A DNA stretch of 64,000 bases from Adenophora triphylla var. japonica (GCA_022495995.1 JAFEMH010007457.1:1-64000), one strand, 5' to 3'. Shown: positions 31,401 to 43,774, numbered from the stretch's first letter. Made by a program: numbers and translations. Notes: generated by a model from the letters alone, not told the origin.

Positions 31401-31995
31401 AATATTTAATTTGTATCATCTTCATCCTCAAATCACATCTTCATCCTCAAATCAAACTCGTATGAATATGAAACATGAAAAATCTCCACTAGCCAGTCAC
31501 CCCCATCCTCCTTTGCCGCCATCTACCACTATCATCCATCATCATCACCACACTCACCAATCTCATCATCAATACCAGCACAAACCTCGACCACAACTAC
31601 ATCTACCTACCTGAGATCAACATAAGCAAATTAACAACACCTAGCATCAAAAAATCAATCCAATAATTTCAGAATTAAATCACCATGAAAACATAAATTA
31701 CCACAAAATCCATCAAAAAACATTCATTCACAACCATAGAAATCAACCATTTTGAATTTCTTTTTACCCCAGTTTTTGTTCAATAATTGCCAAGATTTTT
31801 AGATTTACAATGTACACAAAAATTTCCAAATCTACAATTTACCGAGATCTAGATCTACATTTTTGGCGCCGAAAAGTGATGATTTGTCTCCGGCTACAAC
31901 TTCGACGACATAGACCGAGGAGATGGCAAATCAAAACTAGGAGGTTCCAGACGTAGGTTCGTTATTTTCGAGTTCGATTGGACTTCCGGTAAAAA
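31401..31995. other. Spacer left of the 19.9-kb element
   Basis: No gene seen. Low-complexity His/Pro-coding CA-rich stretch near 31480-31610. The last bases are the left target-site copy of the large Gypsy insertion. Confidence 0.5.
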
Positions 31996-32000
31996 AGAGA

Positions 32001-32869
32001 CGATGAGTCCGAATCAGCTAGACCGGGCCCAAGCTCGGTCTGGTACAAAGGTCCAGCATGACGTGTCATTCCCTAGATCGCCAGAGTCAAGACCACGGAC
32101 AGAGAGACCCTCAATGTCAAGACCGCGTTTCTCTCATCCCATCCCAGTCAAGACCGAAGGGATCCTGACCGTCAGCCTGCCTGGTGACCGCCCCATCGTC
32201 CGTGTCTGCGTCAAATACCAATGACCGCGCCTAAGATGTTGACCGCGGTCTCATACCAGACTCCCGGTTATCTCACCAGACTCCCGATTAATATCAAAGC
32301 TTATTGAGCAAGTTTACTTACTGGCTCTGACAGTACAGTAACCGGCTCACTCCCATCACATTTAATGCGGCTCAGTCGGGCGCCTACTATTGCATTTAAT
32401 GCGCCGCGCCAAATACACGGCTCCTGTCCCTTTCAGCGATATCCCCTCTGACAGTGAATCTTCCTTCTCTGACAGAGGCAATCAGATGCAGACACGTGTA
32501 TCCGGTCAAAGACTAAAATGCCCTTTAGAGCTGACCTCATGGCTTACGTCAGCGAGCAGCTCCCCATTGCCTATAAATAGAAGACCTTTGTCCCCTTGGA
32601 CAAGGTAAGTGTCAAATGTATATTGTAAGCCATATTGCTCAAACCCTAAACACACACACATTCTAAGACATTCCAAGGTCTTAGTCTTAGGTTATTATAT
32701 CCTTCATTGATATCTTATCCTCACACCCGAGGGCCTAAGTTGGATTAACATCCAACTTTGACCTTAACGGTGCTTCATTTCTGTGTTGTGATCATAGGTA
32801 CCGCACCAAACAAATATCCTGCCAGATATCCTTCGAACCGCTCTGACCCTGAAATCCGTGGCGTCATCA
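32001..32869 (+). repeat. 5' LTR of the Tat-type element (869 bp)
   Basis: Starts CGATGAGTCC (the other copy starts TGATGAGCCC, so the first T is mutated here) and ends GGCGTCATCA. Near the start GACCGGGCCCAAGCTCGGTC is an imperfect hairpin. Contains a TATA box, and ccagactcccggttatctca is partly duplicated near 32257 and 32278. Confidence 0.5.
32572..32580 (+). promoter_or_regulatory. TATA box (TATAAATAG) of the Tat 5' LTR
   Basis: TATAAATAG is preceded by cttacgtcagcg, a TGACG-type plant stress element (reverse strand), and followed by CCTTTGTCCCCTTGGACAAGG, an inverted repeat just after the expected start. The same box is present at 51610-51618 in the 3' LTR. Confidence 0.5.
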
Positions 32870-32986
32870 GTGGTTCCATTGTCGGGAAAAATCATTATTT
32901 TCTCTTAAATTTTTGTGTTAAAACACCCATCGTGTTCTAAACACTCGCTGTCAAAAAGCCTTTCTTTTTTCAGCCATTTTTCAAAC

Positions 32987-34680
32987 ATGTCTAAAACCCT
33001 AGAAAATGTCAGTCATTTGACAATCAATGAGGATGATCAAGCTTCCCCCTCTAAAATCGATCATGTTAGGCCAAGCACCTCAGCCTTTCTCAGGTTGGGG
33101 GCCCGTTCTCAAAACCTGAATAGCCTCTCCCCTGCTCAAAAGGGTTTAAAGAGGCTGGTGGAGGAAGCCAGAGCCGAAAAGGCCCTCTTACTCACTGGCC
33201 AAAAAACTCCCATAAAAGCTCCCATCACCTCCCCAAATACTCCTCTCACTCCCGAGCTGATTTTCAAAAGACATGAGACCCTGGCCGGTAGGTCCAAACT
33301 GGTTGCTGAGGCCATGGCCATCAACGACGCTCAGTTGGATCTAGTAGAGCTAGAGGCAAACAGAGGAATGCCCCTCCCTGCAGGGTCCCACAGGTTCTCC
33401 CAACTAGTTCCCGCTAATTCACTTGCTAGTCAAGCTAGGGGGCAAAACGGGCAGAACCAACCCTCAACCGCGACCAGGTACCAAGGGAGGAGGTTCTGGA
33501 AGTTTATGATAGCGAGGAAAAGGGAGATGAGGCTCAATCCAATCATTGTGCGAAGTCCAAAGCCAGAACAGTGGCTTACGCCCGGGGGAAGGCCGTGACT
33601 CCGCATGCCAAAAAACAAAAAATGGATGACAAGGATCCAGATTTTGTAAAATTCATGCATCAGATGTGGGAGACCCACCAGAAAATGGCCCAGAAATGTG
33701 GCCGCACTATGGATGCTTTCAGTGACAAGATTGCCCGGTCACCCATTCAGAAGGGGAAACCCCCACAGATGGAAACGTATGATGGCTCAAGAAATGCCAA
33801 GAGCCATATGGGGCAGTTTGAAGGGCAGATGTCCCTATTCTGTTCGGATGAAGCGGTGATGTGCAAGGCCTTGGCCGCGACATTCACAGGCAAAGCATTA
33901 TCCAGGATGCTGGCCCTCAAACCCAAGTTCATCAAAACCTACAATCAATTCAGGCACCTCTTCCTGAACGCATTTGCGGGGGCAGGAGAGCCCGCAAGAC
34001 CTAAGACCGACCTGGTCCGAGTCAAGCAAGCGCCAGCGGAGATCACAAAGAGCTACATCTCTTGGTTCAGAAAGGTGAGCGAGCAGATTGTAGACTTAGA
34101 AGAGGGTGACATCAGGTTTTGCTTTGAAGGCGGTCTTTCCTCCTCGTTCTTAAAAATGAACTTTGCCTCCAACATGCCTAAAAGCGTGGATGAGATGTAC
34201 GAGCGAACCTCTACCATTGCCTCGGCCGAAGAGCCAATTGAGGCCGTTCCCCGCGCTTCCGTTAAGGAAAGAATCAGCCAGGTCCAGGAGACTGGCCAGG
34301 GATCTGCCCTAGGAAAAAACCAAGGCAAAAACCGTAGCCGTGGGACAGACAAGCTCCGGAAAATAATGGAGGACACAGTTTTCACTCCCATCAATGATTC
34401 GCGAGCAGCTATCATGAGAACCATGAAACTTCCCCCTCCTCCCCCCATGGGCCGAAAGCCGAATGAGAGGAGTTGGGCTAAATTCTGTGAGTTTCACAAT
34501 GACCACGGTCACAATACTGAGGACTGCTTCCAGCTGAAACAAATCATTCAGCAAAAAATCAACAACGGGGAGTTGACTAAGTGGGTTCAGGGCCATAATA
34601 ATGTCACCACCAATAATAATCCCCCGCGGGCACGAGCACTATGTGGCCCCGACAGAAAGGAGAGACAACGAAGACGATGA
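32987..34680 (+). pseudogene. Tat-type gag, one frameshift
   Basis: ATG at 32987 opens an N-terminal region (MSKTLENVSHL...) of about 165 codons. Near 33490, in a G-rich run, the frame shifts and continues as EVLEVYDSEEKGDEAQ into the Gag core: GQMSLFCSDEAVMCKALAAT, YNQFRHLFLNAF, ITKSYISWFRKVSEQI. It ends with a knuckle-like CEFHNDHGHNTEDC near 34490. The Gag core shape and the HGHNTEDC finger are typical of Tat elements and shared with the minus-strand copy at 8156-11461 (HTGHTTEEC there). Gag packages element RNA in virus-like particles. Whether the frameshift is real or a sequencing indel cannot be told. Confidence 0.5.
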
Positions 34681-35257
34681 GTTGGGTGATTATGAGATCA
34701 ATTTCATTGGAGAAGAGCCTCCATCCAACAAACAGCTCTCCCTCCAGATCCGAACATTGGAGAAAGTTTTCTTGATCCCCCCTATGGCCCCGGAAGAAGA
34801 GCAAGAAATTGGGTTCAAAAGGAGTGAACTTGCCTCCTTTTTTCACTCTACTCAACCCCTCACCCTCAGCATGAAAATCAACCGACCAAATATCGGTCGA
34901 GTTTTGATTGACACGGGTGCGGCCAGAGACATCCTCTACTACCATACTCTAGTAGGAATGAGGATGACCGAGGCTAACCTGACTCCTTATGCCGGTATGC
35001 TCGAGGGGTTTACTAATCATGCCGTCGGGGTAAAGGGGACGATAGAATTTGAAGTAACTATTGGGGAAAAGCCCATGCGGAAGTCAGCCAAAATCACTTT
35101 TATGGTGGTTGATCTTCCTTCCCAATACAATGCTATACTCGGCGTGACCGCTCAGGCCGCATTGGGAATAGTTGCTTCCGTTCCCCACCAAAGGATCAAA
35201 TTTAATACTCTGTGCGGGGTTGCTACTCTAAAGAACCAGCCCGGGAGATTCCTCTGA
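34601..35257 (+). pseudogene. Tat-type aspartic protease
   Basis: Open for 218 codons in a frame different from gag. The active site reads VLIDTGAARDILYYH, with DTG intact, and ILGVTAQAALGIVASVPHQ marks the C-terminal half of the fold. The family cleaves the polyprotein. In related elements gag and pro are one frame, so a frameshift near 34620 is inferred. About 360 bp of linker with two stops follow before RT. Confidence 0.5.
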
Positions 35258-35618
35258 GCACTAGAGGAGAAGAGAAAGGCGGATAAAGGCCAGACTTCCT
35301 GCCCGAAGAAAGAGGGCGAGGACAAATAGAGAAAGGGTAAAGCCCAAGAACTTATTCCGGCACCCATACCAATTGACATGCTTTCTTTCCATTCCACGAA
35401 GGTGGAGCTCAAGACGAGCAGAAAAGCCAAGAAGTTGGCCCCAATTGAGGCGGGATATATTGATCGGGGAAATGAGGGAAAGATAGACCGAGAGGTCATA
35501 TATTCCATGGCCGCGCTGCCCGAAGCACGGCCAACCCCCCAGCCATTGTAATAGACTCCCTGAACAACCGGGAAATCAGCAACCTCAGGCCTAATAGACT
35601 CCCTGAACAATCGAGGAA

Positions 35619-37152
35619 GTGGTAATCAACTTCCACTACCCCGAGCAAACTGTTAAGGTCGGGCTGGAAATTCACCCAGAGGAAAGGAGGATCTTGATCG
35701 AATTCCTCCGAAAAAATTGTGATGTGTTCGCTTGGAGGTTGGAGGACATTCAAGGAATTAGCGAGGACGTGATCCTCCACAAAATTAATGATGACCCCAC
35801 CTTCAAGAACATTCATCAGAAATCAAGATACTTCTCCCCGGACAAGGAGATAGAGATCAAAGAAGAGGTGGAGAAGTTGCCTAAGGCAGGGATAATTAAG
35901 GAGATCTCTTACCCTAAGTGGCTAGCAAACGTGGTCATGGTCAAAAAGGCCAATGATAAATGGAGGATGTGCGTTGATTTCACGGATCTCAACAAAGCAT
36001 GCCCCAAAGATTGCTTCTCTCTTCCTCGCATAGACCGATTGGTAGATTCAATAGCCGGTCACAGAGTATTGAGCTTCATTGACACATACTCCGGCTATCA
36101 CCAAATAAAAATGGCTCCCGAAGACGTCCCCTTAGTAGCTTTCATCGCTGCGGGCAAGACGTACTGCTATACAATGATGCCCTTTGGGCTGAAAAATGCA
36201 GGAGCCACCTACCAACGGATGGTTAATATTGTCTCTAAAGACCAATTGGGTAAAAACCTTGAGGCCTACATCGATGATACGGTCATTAAGACAAGAGAAA
36301 ACTCCCACGAGCTCGACGTGGAGGAAACTTTCTCTAACTTGCGCCGCAACAACATGAAATTGAACCCCTCAAATGTGCATTTGGGGTCAAGGCGGGAAAG
36401 TTTCTCGGATCCATGGTCAATCAGCGAGGAATTGAAGCTAACCTGAAAAAATTCAAGCGCTGTTAGACATGAGACATCCTGCCTGCGTAACAGATGTGCA
36501 AAAGCTAAATGGGCACATCACCGCACTAGGCCGCTTCATCTCGCAGTCTGCAGAGAGATGCCTCCCCTTCTTCAAAACTCTAAAAGGGGGGAAGAAATCT
36601 GATGAATTCACATGGAGCGATGACTGTAGTCAAGCTTTTGAAGAATTGAAGAGTTATCTCGGGCAGCCCCCTCTACTCAGCAGCCCGGTGCCCGGGGAAG
36701 AGCTTTTTCTATTTTTAGCAGTTACTGATCTGGCAGTAGCTGATGTTCTTGTAAGGGAGGAAAATAACTCCCAAAAACCAGTTTATTATGTATCTAAGGC
36801 ACTGTCCGCCGTAGAGGGGCGTTATTTAAATATAGAGAAATTAGCTTACGCCTTGCTTGTATCAGCTCAAAAATTAAGAGCTTACTTTTCTGCACATCCT
36901 ATAATTGTACTCACTGAGGCCCTGCTTAGAAAGGTTTTACATAAAACAGAGTCCTCGGGGAGAATGCTAGCTTGGTCTATAGAACTCACTGAGTTCCAGA
37001 TCACCTACTCCCCGAGAAGGACAATCAAAGCACATGCCTTAGCTGATTTTGTAGCAGAAACATCCTTTAAGCTAGCGGACAGCGACCTGAGAAAAAGAAA
37101 GCGAACAGTGTCAGAAGAGGCCCAAGATAGCTCAAACACGAAGATTGTATAG
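35619..37152 (+). pseudogene. Reverse transcriptase and RNase H (Gypsy)
   Basis: RT block: WRMCVDFTDLNKACPKDCF, LSFIDTYSGYHQIKM, MPFGLKNAGATYQRM, and the catalytic YIDD box (YIDDTVIKT). A frameshift near 36385 separates it from the connection and RNase H part (36469-37152: LFLAVTDLAVADVLVREE, KPVYYVSKALSAVEGRYLNI, AHALADFVAE). The expected DAS/TDxxxxA pattern of Gypsy RNase H is visible (VTDLAVADVL). It ends in a stop at 37150, after which the same frame family continues into the second RNase H domain. Confidence 0.5.
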
Positions 37153-37797
37153 CCCAAAGAGCATCCAGAAGAAGTATGGACTTTATTCGTGGATGACTCT
37201 TCGAGCAAGTTAATGAGTGGAGCGGGCATACTCTTGATCGCACCCTGCGAGGAGAAATTCAAAAGAGCCTTAAGATTCAAGTTCGAAGCATCGAACAATC
37301 AGGCTGAGTATGAAGCGATTATAGCAAGCATGGAATTGGCCAGAGACTTGGGAGTTCAGAATATTAAAATAAATAGTGACTCTCAGCTCATAGTAAATCA
37401 AATTAAGGGGGAGTACGACACGATCAACCCAGTGCTAACTCAGTACTGCGGTCTAGCCAAAACCCTTATCAAAAATTTCACACACTATGAGCTGAACCAA
37501 GTAATGAGGGAGGATAACACAGAGGCTGACCTTCTCTCCAGAATAACCGATCAAGAAGTCGTGGACTTAGAAGCGGACTGCCAGATAGAATTCACAGAAA
37601 GACCTACTATAGATCGAATTCAAGTAAACAATATTGAAGATCAAGTAAGGGATTGGGTAGATGAGATCAAGGATTACATTGAGAAGCAAACCCTCCCCGA
37701 AGAGCAGCAAAGGCTAGAACCATCGGAAAGGTGTCTGCGAAATACCTCATCCTGGACGGAGTATTATTTCGGCGATCATTCACCAAGCCTTTGCTAA
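37153..37797 (+). pseudogene. Second (archaeal-type) RNase H domain
   Basis: WTLFVDDSSSKLMSGAGILL, SNNQAEYEAIIASMELARDL, INSDSQLIVNQIKGEY and EDNTEADLLSRI are the four motifs (D, E, D, D/H region) of the archaeal-type RNase H that Tat-lineage elements carry in addition to the ordinary one. The fold is nearly complete. The usual first Asp is present in FVDDSSS, where FVDGSSN is typical. The stop at 37150-37152 separates it from the upstream frame. Confidence 0.5.
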
Positions 37798-38022
37798 GAT
37801 GCATCAAAACTCACATGGTCACCAATTTACTCTATGAGGTCCATGAAGGAGTTTGTGGCTGACATCCTGGTGCTCGCACTCTTTCGAACAAAATTAAATT
37901 TCAAGGGTTTTATTGGCTGACGATGAGGAGAGATGCGCAGGAGTACGTAAGGAAGTGTGACAAATGCCAACGGTTTGCGGACATTTCTAGACTACCATCA
38001 ACAGAGCAGACTTTGGTTGTAC
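37798..38022 (+). pseudogene. Integrase N-terminal part (before the nested insertion)
   Basis: In broken frame the zinc-binding module is visible: LLYEVHEGVCG, HPGARTLSNKI, YWLTMRRDAQEYVRKCDKCQ. It stops at the nested element, whose left flank GTTGTAC (38016-38022) is repeated at 45256-45262, where the integrase core resumes. Confidence 0.5.
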
Positions 38023-39543
38023 TGATGGATAAAATTCCACTGTGTAATAAAAATACCTTGCAAGTGTACAAGTCACCGAACTAGCAATGTACAATAGTAA
38101 GGGTCGAACCACAGAGACTCGTGTGTTTAACAAGTTAATTCGAGTGGTGCAGAAAGTAACAAAAAGGGGGTTTTTGATTTGGTTGATTAACTAAATTACT
38201 AACGCGAGAAATTAAACTATTTAATTGAAGAAAACAAATAAACAAGAAACAAGGGTTTAATCAGATCAAAGGAATTCACGGATTGGATTTCATAATTGTA
38301 TCCCCTCTATGCTATGATTTTGATAACAAAAATAACAATCTCATTCAAAGATTCTTTCACTTGATTAAGGGTTGAGACGTTTGGTGTTCGAATTGCAACC
38401 CTAATATTTCTATCTTATTGTAAATTCCGGTAGGTCAAAACAACATTCAAGAAACTCATTAAGTCCATAAGAAATAAATGAATCTAGGTTGTCTTGTATT
38501 CCGGTAGGTCAACAATCCAACCTAATTGATGAATTAGTGTACTTTAAATAAATCGTCCACGGTAGTGCAACAGTCTAAAACATAGTAAAGAATGATAATT
38601 AATTAATCAAACAAGAATGAGAGAGTTTGAAAGAATTAAAACTTAAATTAGCATAGAGGTTCCACAACTACTACATCCAATCCATGAAAAGGGAAAATTA
38701 GCTACTCATAATAAAAATTACAGAAATAAAATAAAACATAAAAATCATAAACCTGAATTGAAACGGAACGGAACGGAGGAAGTAATTATGTTTTTCTTTC
38801 TTTTGTGAGTACCACCACTGAATTGATTCTCCCTAAAAGAACAATTACTCCTAAATATATATAAATCCTAAATATATATAAATGCCTAGGTTTAAAAGGA
38901 ATTGGAAAAGAAATAGCCTAAAGGCCAACCCAATTCAGGCCCAGTTTTCGGCCCAAACCGCTTAGAAACCCTCGACTCGTGAAAAGTTCCTTGACTCGTG
39001 AAAACGAGTCGTGCCAACTCAACCAAGTCGTTCTGATCAAATGCTCTGTTTTTGACATTTTTCCATCTTGGCCCAGCCTTGGCCCATTGTCCTTTACTTT
39101 GGCCTGGCCACTTTCAGCAATAACCTCGGCCATGACTTGCATTTGGCCCATGACATGCATTTGGCCAGCCTCATTTTCCTTGTTTTAGTACCAAAAGTAT
39201 ATTCGTTTCGCTTGCTATTTTGCCGTCGCACTTTGGTCACTATAATAAATTCTTTTGCACTTCGATCTTTGAGATTTTATTTTTCACTTTAGCCCATAAA
39301 TTTTTATAAATCAAATTCGTCCCAAATTTCCATATTTTCAGTTTGGTCCCTGAATTTCCAATAAATTACAACTTGGCCCTTGAACTTCCAAAGTGGGTAC
39401 AAATCCTCCGTTTTCAGCATTGTTGCACTTCAGTCCCTGAACTATCAAAACACTAACAAAATACATTAAATTCTCAAGGTTTCGAACATAAAATAAGCTT
39501 AGGAACATATCTTTTGGATGGGTAAAACCACATCCATCAAATA
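38023..39543 (-). repeat. Nested element 3' LTR (about 1.52 kb)
   Basis: Near-identical to 43775-45255. One visible difference is an 18-bp local duplication here (catttggcccatgaca near 39140) that the other copy lacks; another is cggaacggaacgg against cggaacgg. Confidence 0.5.
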
Positions 39544-39557
39544 CCCCCAAACTTACC

Positions 39558-41181
39558 TTTTGCTCGTCCTCGAGTAAAACAAAACTAAATCAGAATAAAA
39601 ACTAACTAATTAAATAAAAACTATCAACACAAATTATTTTTGATATGTTCTCAATATATACAAGGTTGCCGGCCAAACAAGTCTCAGATTCTCACATAAT
39701 ATGCTAAACAAGTGCCAATAAGAATATGCAATTACAATTACATTAATGCATCTAACCCACAATTTTTCACCTCGGCCTGAATGATGAATGAAATATGGGA
39801 GATCATGATCAACAAGATAAGATTGTTTACATCACAGAACACAATACAATTTACAAGGATACTCATATGCACGATTACGCATTTGTCAACCCGATTACTC
39901 AATATTGAATACGAATTATGGCTTTAGGTTAAGTCCACCACAATTGTGGGGCTAGGTTCACGGGTACAAATGAAGGAATGGACATACAAACACAAGAATG
40001 TGAAACTAAAAGCCTTCCATTGCATATTACACATTCCGGAATTTCAGCTTTTTCGCTCACCTTTGTTTCCCCAATACTTCAACCCCCAAACTAGAACTTT
40101 GTTCATACTTTATACACTTGGGGTTGAAAGCATTCCCTCTCTCAAAAATAGGTCACTAATCAAATATACTTCACAGAATTAGGGGGCAAGCTGTTTCTTT
40201 TCTTTTCTTTTCTTTTCTTTCTTTTTTTTCTTTTTTTTTTTGAACTTCATTTTTTTTTTGAACTTCATTTTTTTCTTACCCCCTTTTATGCAATATACAT
40301 CATATTCCCAACTTTTGACCTTCCTCACACATTCCCTTAAATTCCCAATGTAACCCCCAAACTTATCTTTTCTAGTTCCACATTCTTGCAGAGGTAGGAT
40401 AAATCTATTCTAGGTGTCAAGGGTTAGGGAGTAGGCATCAAATGAAGGCGAATGGTGGTCTAGATGTTTCATTCTTTCTAAACAGGCTCAAAAAGGGATC
40501 AAGTGACAATTTATATATGTATAAATAATGACGAGAAAGTCGAAGGCTCACAAGAGGGTTAACAAAGAAATATAAGCCATAAATATCAAGTAATTTATTG
40601 ATTTGTTATTGACAAGAGTGCAACCATGTTCTAGGACCCCCGAGAATGTCAAAGTGAACCCATAAAGGACACCTAAATTAATGACCATGATCAAGAAATA
40701 TAATGGAAGTGAATGGTGGTGCAATTATGTTTTACATGTATTAATGCAATTCTAATAAAAAAAATTCAAATTGGCACAAATTTAGCAAAACTTAATCAAA
40801 AATCCTCAAATCATCATGGACATTGGCCAACTTCCTAACATATAATGAGAACAAAATTTTTAATTTTTTCTATTTTTTTGGAGGGTGACACTATATACAC
40901 TCTCCTATAAATACACAAACTCGGAGAGATATCTACCCCCAAACTTAAAACATGCTATGTCCTCATAGCAAAGAGAACAAAACATGCCTCGGGTTCAAAG
41001 GACGATATGACACAACAAAGCAAATAAATAAAGCAATAAAACATACCTACTTAGATTGCCTCCCAATTAGCGCATTTGGTTAAGGTCGTTAGCCCGACCG
41101 TTGCCCCACTTACTTGGGGTTGAGATTGGCCTCAATGGATTTGGCCTTTTCTTTTCGGCCCTTTGACCACCTTTGATTTTC
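39558..41181 (-). other. Non-coding 3' internal region of the nested element
   Basis: Between the Gag stop and the polypurine tract; no RT-like or integrase-like motif in any frame. It includes a long TTTTC/TTTTT pyrimidine run (40190-40275). This is where pol would be expected in an autonomous relative. Confidence 0.5.
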
Positions 41182-43683
41182 TCAGGCACAAACGCCCACT
41201 TCCTTCCATGCGTAGGTCCCTTTCTTAATTAATTCAGGTGGAGCCCACGGAACTTTGGGTGCTTTATGCTTCACCCTTTTTCTTTTCTTTTTGTTGGGGA
41301 TCTTGCCCCTAAAATTAGTTTGTTCCTTCACCTGCGGAACATCTTCCTCAACAAGATCAAAGAGGTTATCTTGAACAAAAATATTAGCAAAAATAGTCTC
41401 AGATAAATCAAGCAAACAACTCTCCTCTCTAGGCACCTGTAATTTTAAGGGGACAAGAAGGTTGTGTGATGACCTCAACTCCTTTTGGGAGTGATTTAGG
41501 GGGTGATATGGTCTGTCACTCCTCGAGTGTTGATCGGCCTTAATGTTGCTAGCCATGTGACAAACGTCCACATTATCCCTAATTTTCTCACCGTCATCCA
41601 CACAATAATTCTTAATCGCAAAATCCGTAATGTACCCTACAAATTCCTTCTTAGGTGGAGGTTCTTTACAATTTTCAAACATGGAGAACCTAATCTCCTC
41701 CCCCATCACAGTCAATGCAATATTACCACGTGACACATCTATCACTGATTTGGTGTCAAACAGAAAAGGTCTCCCAAGTAATATGGGAGCCCCAAATTCA
41801 TCACCCTCATGATTTTCCATACTTACCACCATAAACTCAACTGGAATTACAAATTTCTCTTCTTTAACCAACACACCCTCTACAACTCCTATTGGTCGTT
41901 TAACCGACTGATCAGCCAATTGCAAATTCCTTGTAGGAGGTTGCAAATTTTGTAATCCCAAATTCCTGAAAATATGGTACGGCATTACGTTGACACTAGC
42001 TCCTAGATCCATTAAACCATTAAAATTTTGACCCCCTAAAGTAATCGGAATGGTAAAACATCCGGGATCTTTTCTTTCTTTTTCTTTATTCAACACATCC
42101 ACACCACTAGAGGGTATGGTTTTTCCAACATCAAGACAAGTGGATTCACGATTACTAGCAGAAAAGACATCATGAATTACCCCCAAACTTCTCTCTTCCT
42201 CACAAGCATAATTATCACAATCAACATCACAGAGAGAAGAGAGAAATACCTCCTCAATCTCATCGCTTTCATCCCAAATAGTCACAATAGACTTGGCTTG
42301 CTCTGGTGGGTTTTGAAAATTTTCTTGTCTTTGGCTTTGTACAGTTTCCACCAACTGTCCTATTTGGGTCTGTAACTTCTGCATGGCTGCCTCATGATTT
42401 CTGAAGGCTTGTTGTTGTTCCATCTTGTACTGTTGTTGCTCCATATTTAACTCCATCATGGGCTCTTCCCAAGGCTCTCTGTTCCTCTCAAAGGTCCCCT
42501 GAGGTGGTTGGGGGTGGAGAGTTTTATTCGGTTGATTTCCACCCCATGACAAGTTGGGATGTCTCGGCCCTGCTTGCCCTCCTAGATTGTATGCATACCC
42601 GTACTGATTGTTGCTTGGTGGGAACCTTTGCATATATGACTGCATCGCCTGCACCTGCTCATGATCATATAAATAGGGACTAGTGGTGGGGCAAACTTCA
42701 TAGGAATGAGTGTTAGAACCACAAGTTACACAACTATCATGCATTACATTACCAACAGATGACACATTGGAAGCAGAATTGGAAATACTACTCATGGCCA
42801 ACTTATCAAATTTTTGATTAAGAAGTGCAATTTGTTTTGAAATCTCATCATTCATCCCTATTCCATTCACACTATTTGTTTTACCCCTTGACCCCTTCTG
42901 TTGCAAATTAGATGCCAGTCTCTCAAAAAGGTCTTGGGTCTCATCCGCAGTTTTGGCTCCTAAAGAGCCTCCGGCTGCGTTGTCGACCATGGCCTGATCA
43001 ACTTGTGTCAACCCACCATAGAAAGTTTGATGCAATAACGGTTGAGAAAAATTGTGGTGGGGACATTGTACCAAGAGCATCTTAAATCTGTCCCATGCTT
43101 CATGAAATGCCTCAAAAGAGTCCTGTGTGAACCCTATAATTTTCAGTCTAAAAGTGGCTAACGTGGCATGTGGGAAATACTTTCTCAGGAATATATCATG
43201 TAACTCATCCCAAGTAGTAATGCTCCTAGGCGGGAGCAACATAAGCCACATCTTAGCATTATCTCTCAAAGCAAATGGAAAACATTTCAGTCTTAGGTGC
43301 TCATCAGTCACACCTTCTCTTAACGGAAAACTCGACACAATCATCATATATTCCCTCAAGAAATTCAAAGAATCTTCAGAGGGGAGGCCATGAAATTGAG
43401 GGATCATGTTAAACAGATGGCCTTTTACCTCGTAACTTTTTGTTGCATCAGTTAACACAATGCATGACACAGGCGTGTCAACTCGAGGCCTAGAGAAGGC
43501 ATCCATAGTAGGTGCTTGCAAAGCCATATCAAATACAAATTCTTCTCCCTTGGTGGAAGAAGTTTCTAATTCACTCAAAGTTACCTCTGTCTCGGTGACA
43601 GAAGTTTCGGAATCAGTTTCACTCACTTGAGTAGAGGGAATGCCTCTCTCAACTTTGTCTATATCGTCGTTCAAAGGAACCAA
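41182..43683 (-). CDS. Athila-type Gag-protease, intact 833-codon frame
   Basis: The open frame spans 43683-41182 without interruption. It opens on TTG, and the first ATG is codon 53 (MALQAPTMDAF). Gag core near residues 90-260: NMIPQFHGLPSEDSLNFLRE, FPFALRDNAKMWLMLLPP, WDELHDIFLRKYFP. A knuckle-like CVTCGSNTHSYEVCP follows, then a Gln/Met-rich coiled segment. A retropepsin-like domain has the active site MDLGASVNVMPYHIF, the DLG form usual in Athila, then ILLGRPFL. The tail is basic (KIPNKKKRKRVKHK). In this family Gag forms the particle; a full reading frame in a Gag-only element suggests selection or recency. The start is uncertain; the transcript may be spliced or start on a non-AUG codon. 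Confidence 0.5.
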   Translation of the reverse strand: MVPLNDDIDKVERGIPSTQVSETDSETSVTETEVTLSELETSSTKGEEFVFDMALQAPTMDAFSRPRVDTPVSCIVLTDATKSYEVKGHLFNMIPQFHGLPSEDSLNFLREYMMIVSSFPLREGVTDEHLRLKCFPFALRDNAKMWLMLLPPRSITTWDELHDIFLRKYFPHATLATFRLKIIGFTQDSFEAFHEAWDRFKMLLVQCPHHNFSQPLLHQTFYGGLTQVDQAMVDNAAGGSLGAKTADETQDLFERLASNLQQKGSRGKTNSVNGIGMNDEISKQIALLNQKFDKLAMSSISNSASNVSSVGNVMHDSCVTCGSNTHSYEVCPTTSPYLYDHEQVQAMQSYMQRFPPSNNQYGYAYNLGGQAGPRHPNLSWGGNQPNKTLHPQPPQGTFERNREPWEEPMMELNMEQQQYKMEQQQAFRNHEAAMQKLQTQIGQLVETVQSQRQENFQNPPEQAKSIVTIWDESDEIEEVFLSSLCDVDCDNYACEEERSLGVIHDVFSASNRESTCLDVGKTIPSSGVDVLNKEKERKDPGCFTIPITLGGQNFNGLMDLGASVNVMPYHIFRNLGLQNLQPPTRNLQLADQSVKRPIGVVEGVLVKEEKFVIPVEFMVVSMENHEGDEFGAPILLGRPFLFDTKSVIDVSRGNIALTVMGEEIRFSMFENCKEPPPKKEFVGYITDFAIKNYCVDDGEKIRDNVDVCHMASNIKADQHSRSDRPYHPLNHSQKELRSSHNLLVPLKLQVPREESCLLDLSETIFANIFVQDNLFDLVEEDVPQVKEQTNFRGKIPNKKKRKRVKHKAPKVPWAPPELIKKGTYAWKEVGVCA

Positions 43684-43750
43684 CTTAGGATCTAATGACC
43701 GGCGACCAAATATGCACCGATTAAATAAACTTGTTAAAAATCACAACAAG

Positions 43751-43768
43751 TCCCCGGCAACGGCGCCA
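43751..43768 (-). other. Primer binding site of the nested element
   Basis: Minus strand TGGCGCCGTTGCCGGGGA, six bases inside the right LTR: the standard Athila/Tat primer site attributed to a tRNA-Asp end. Confidence 0.5.
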
Positions 43769-43774
43769 AAAACT

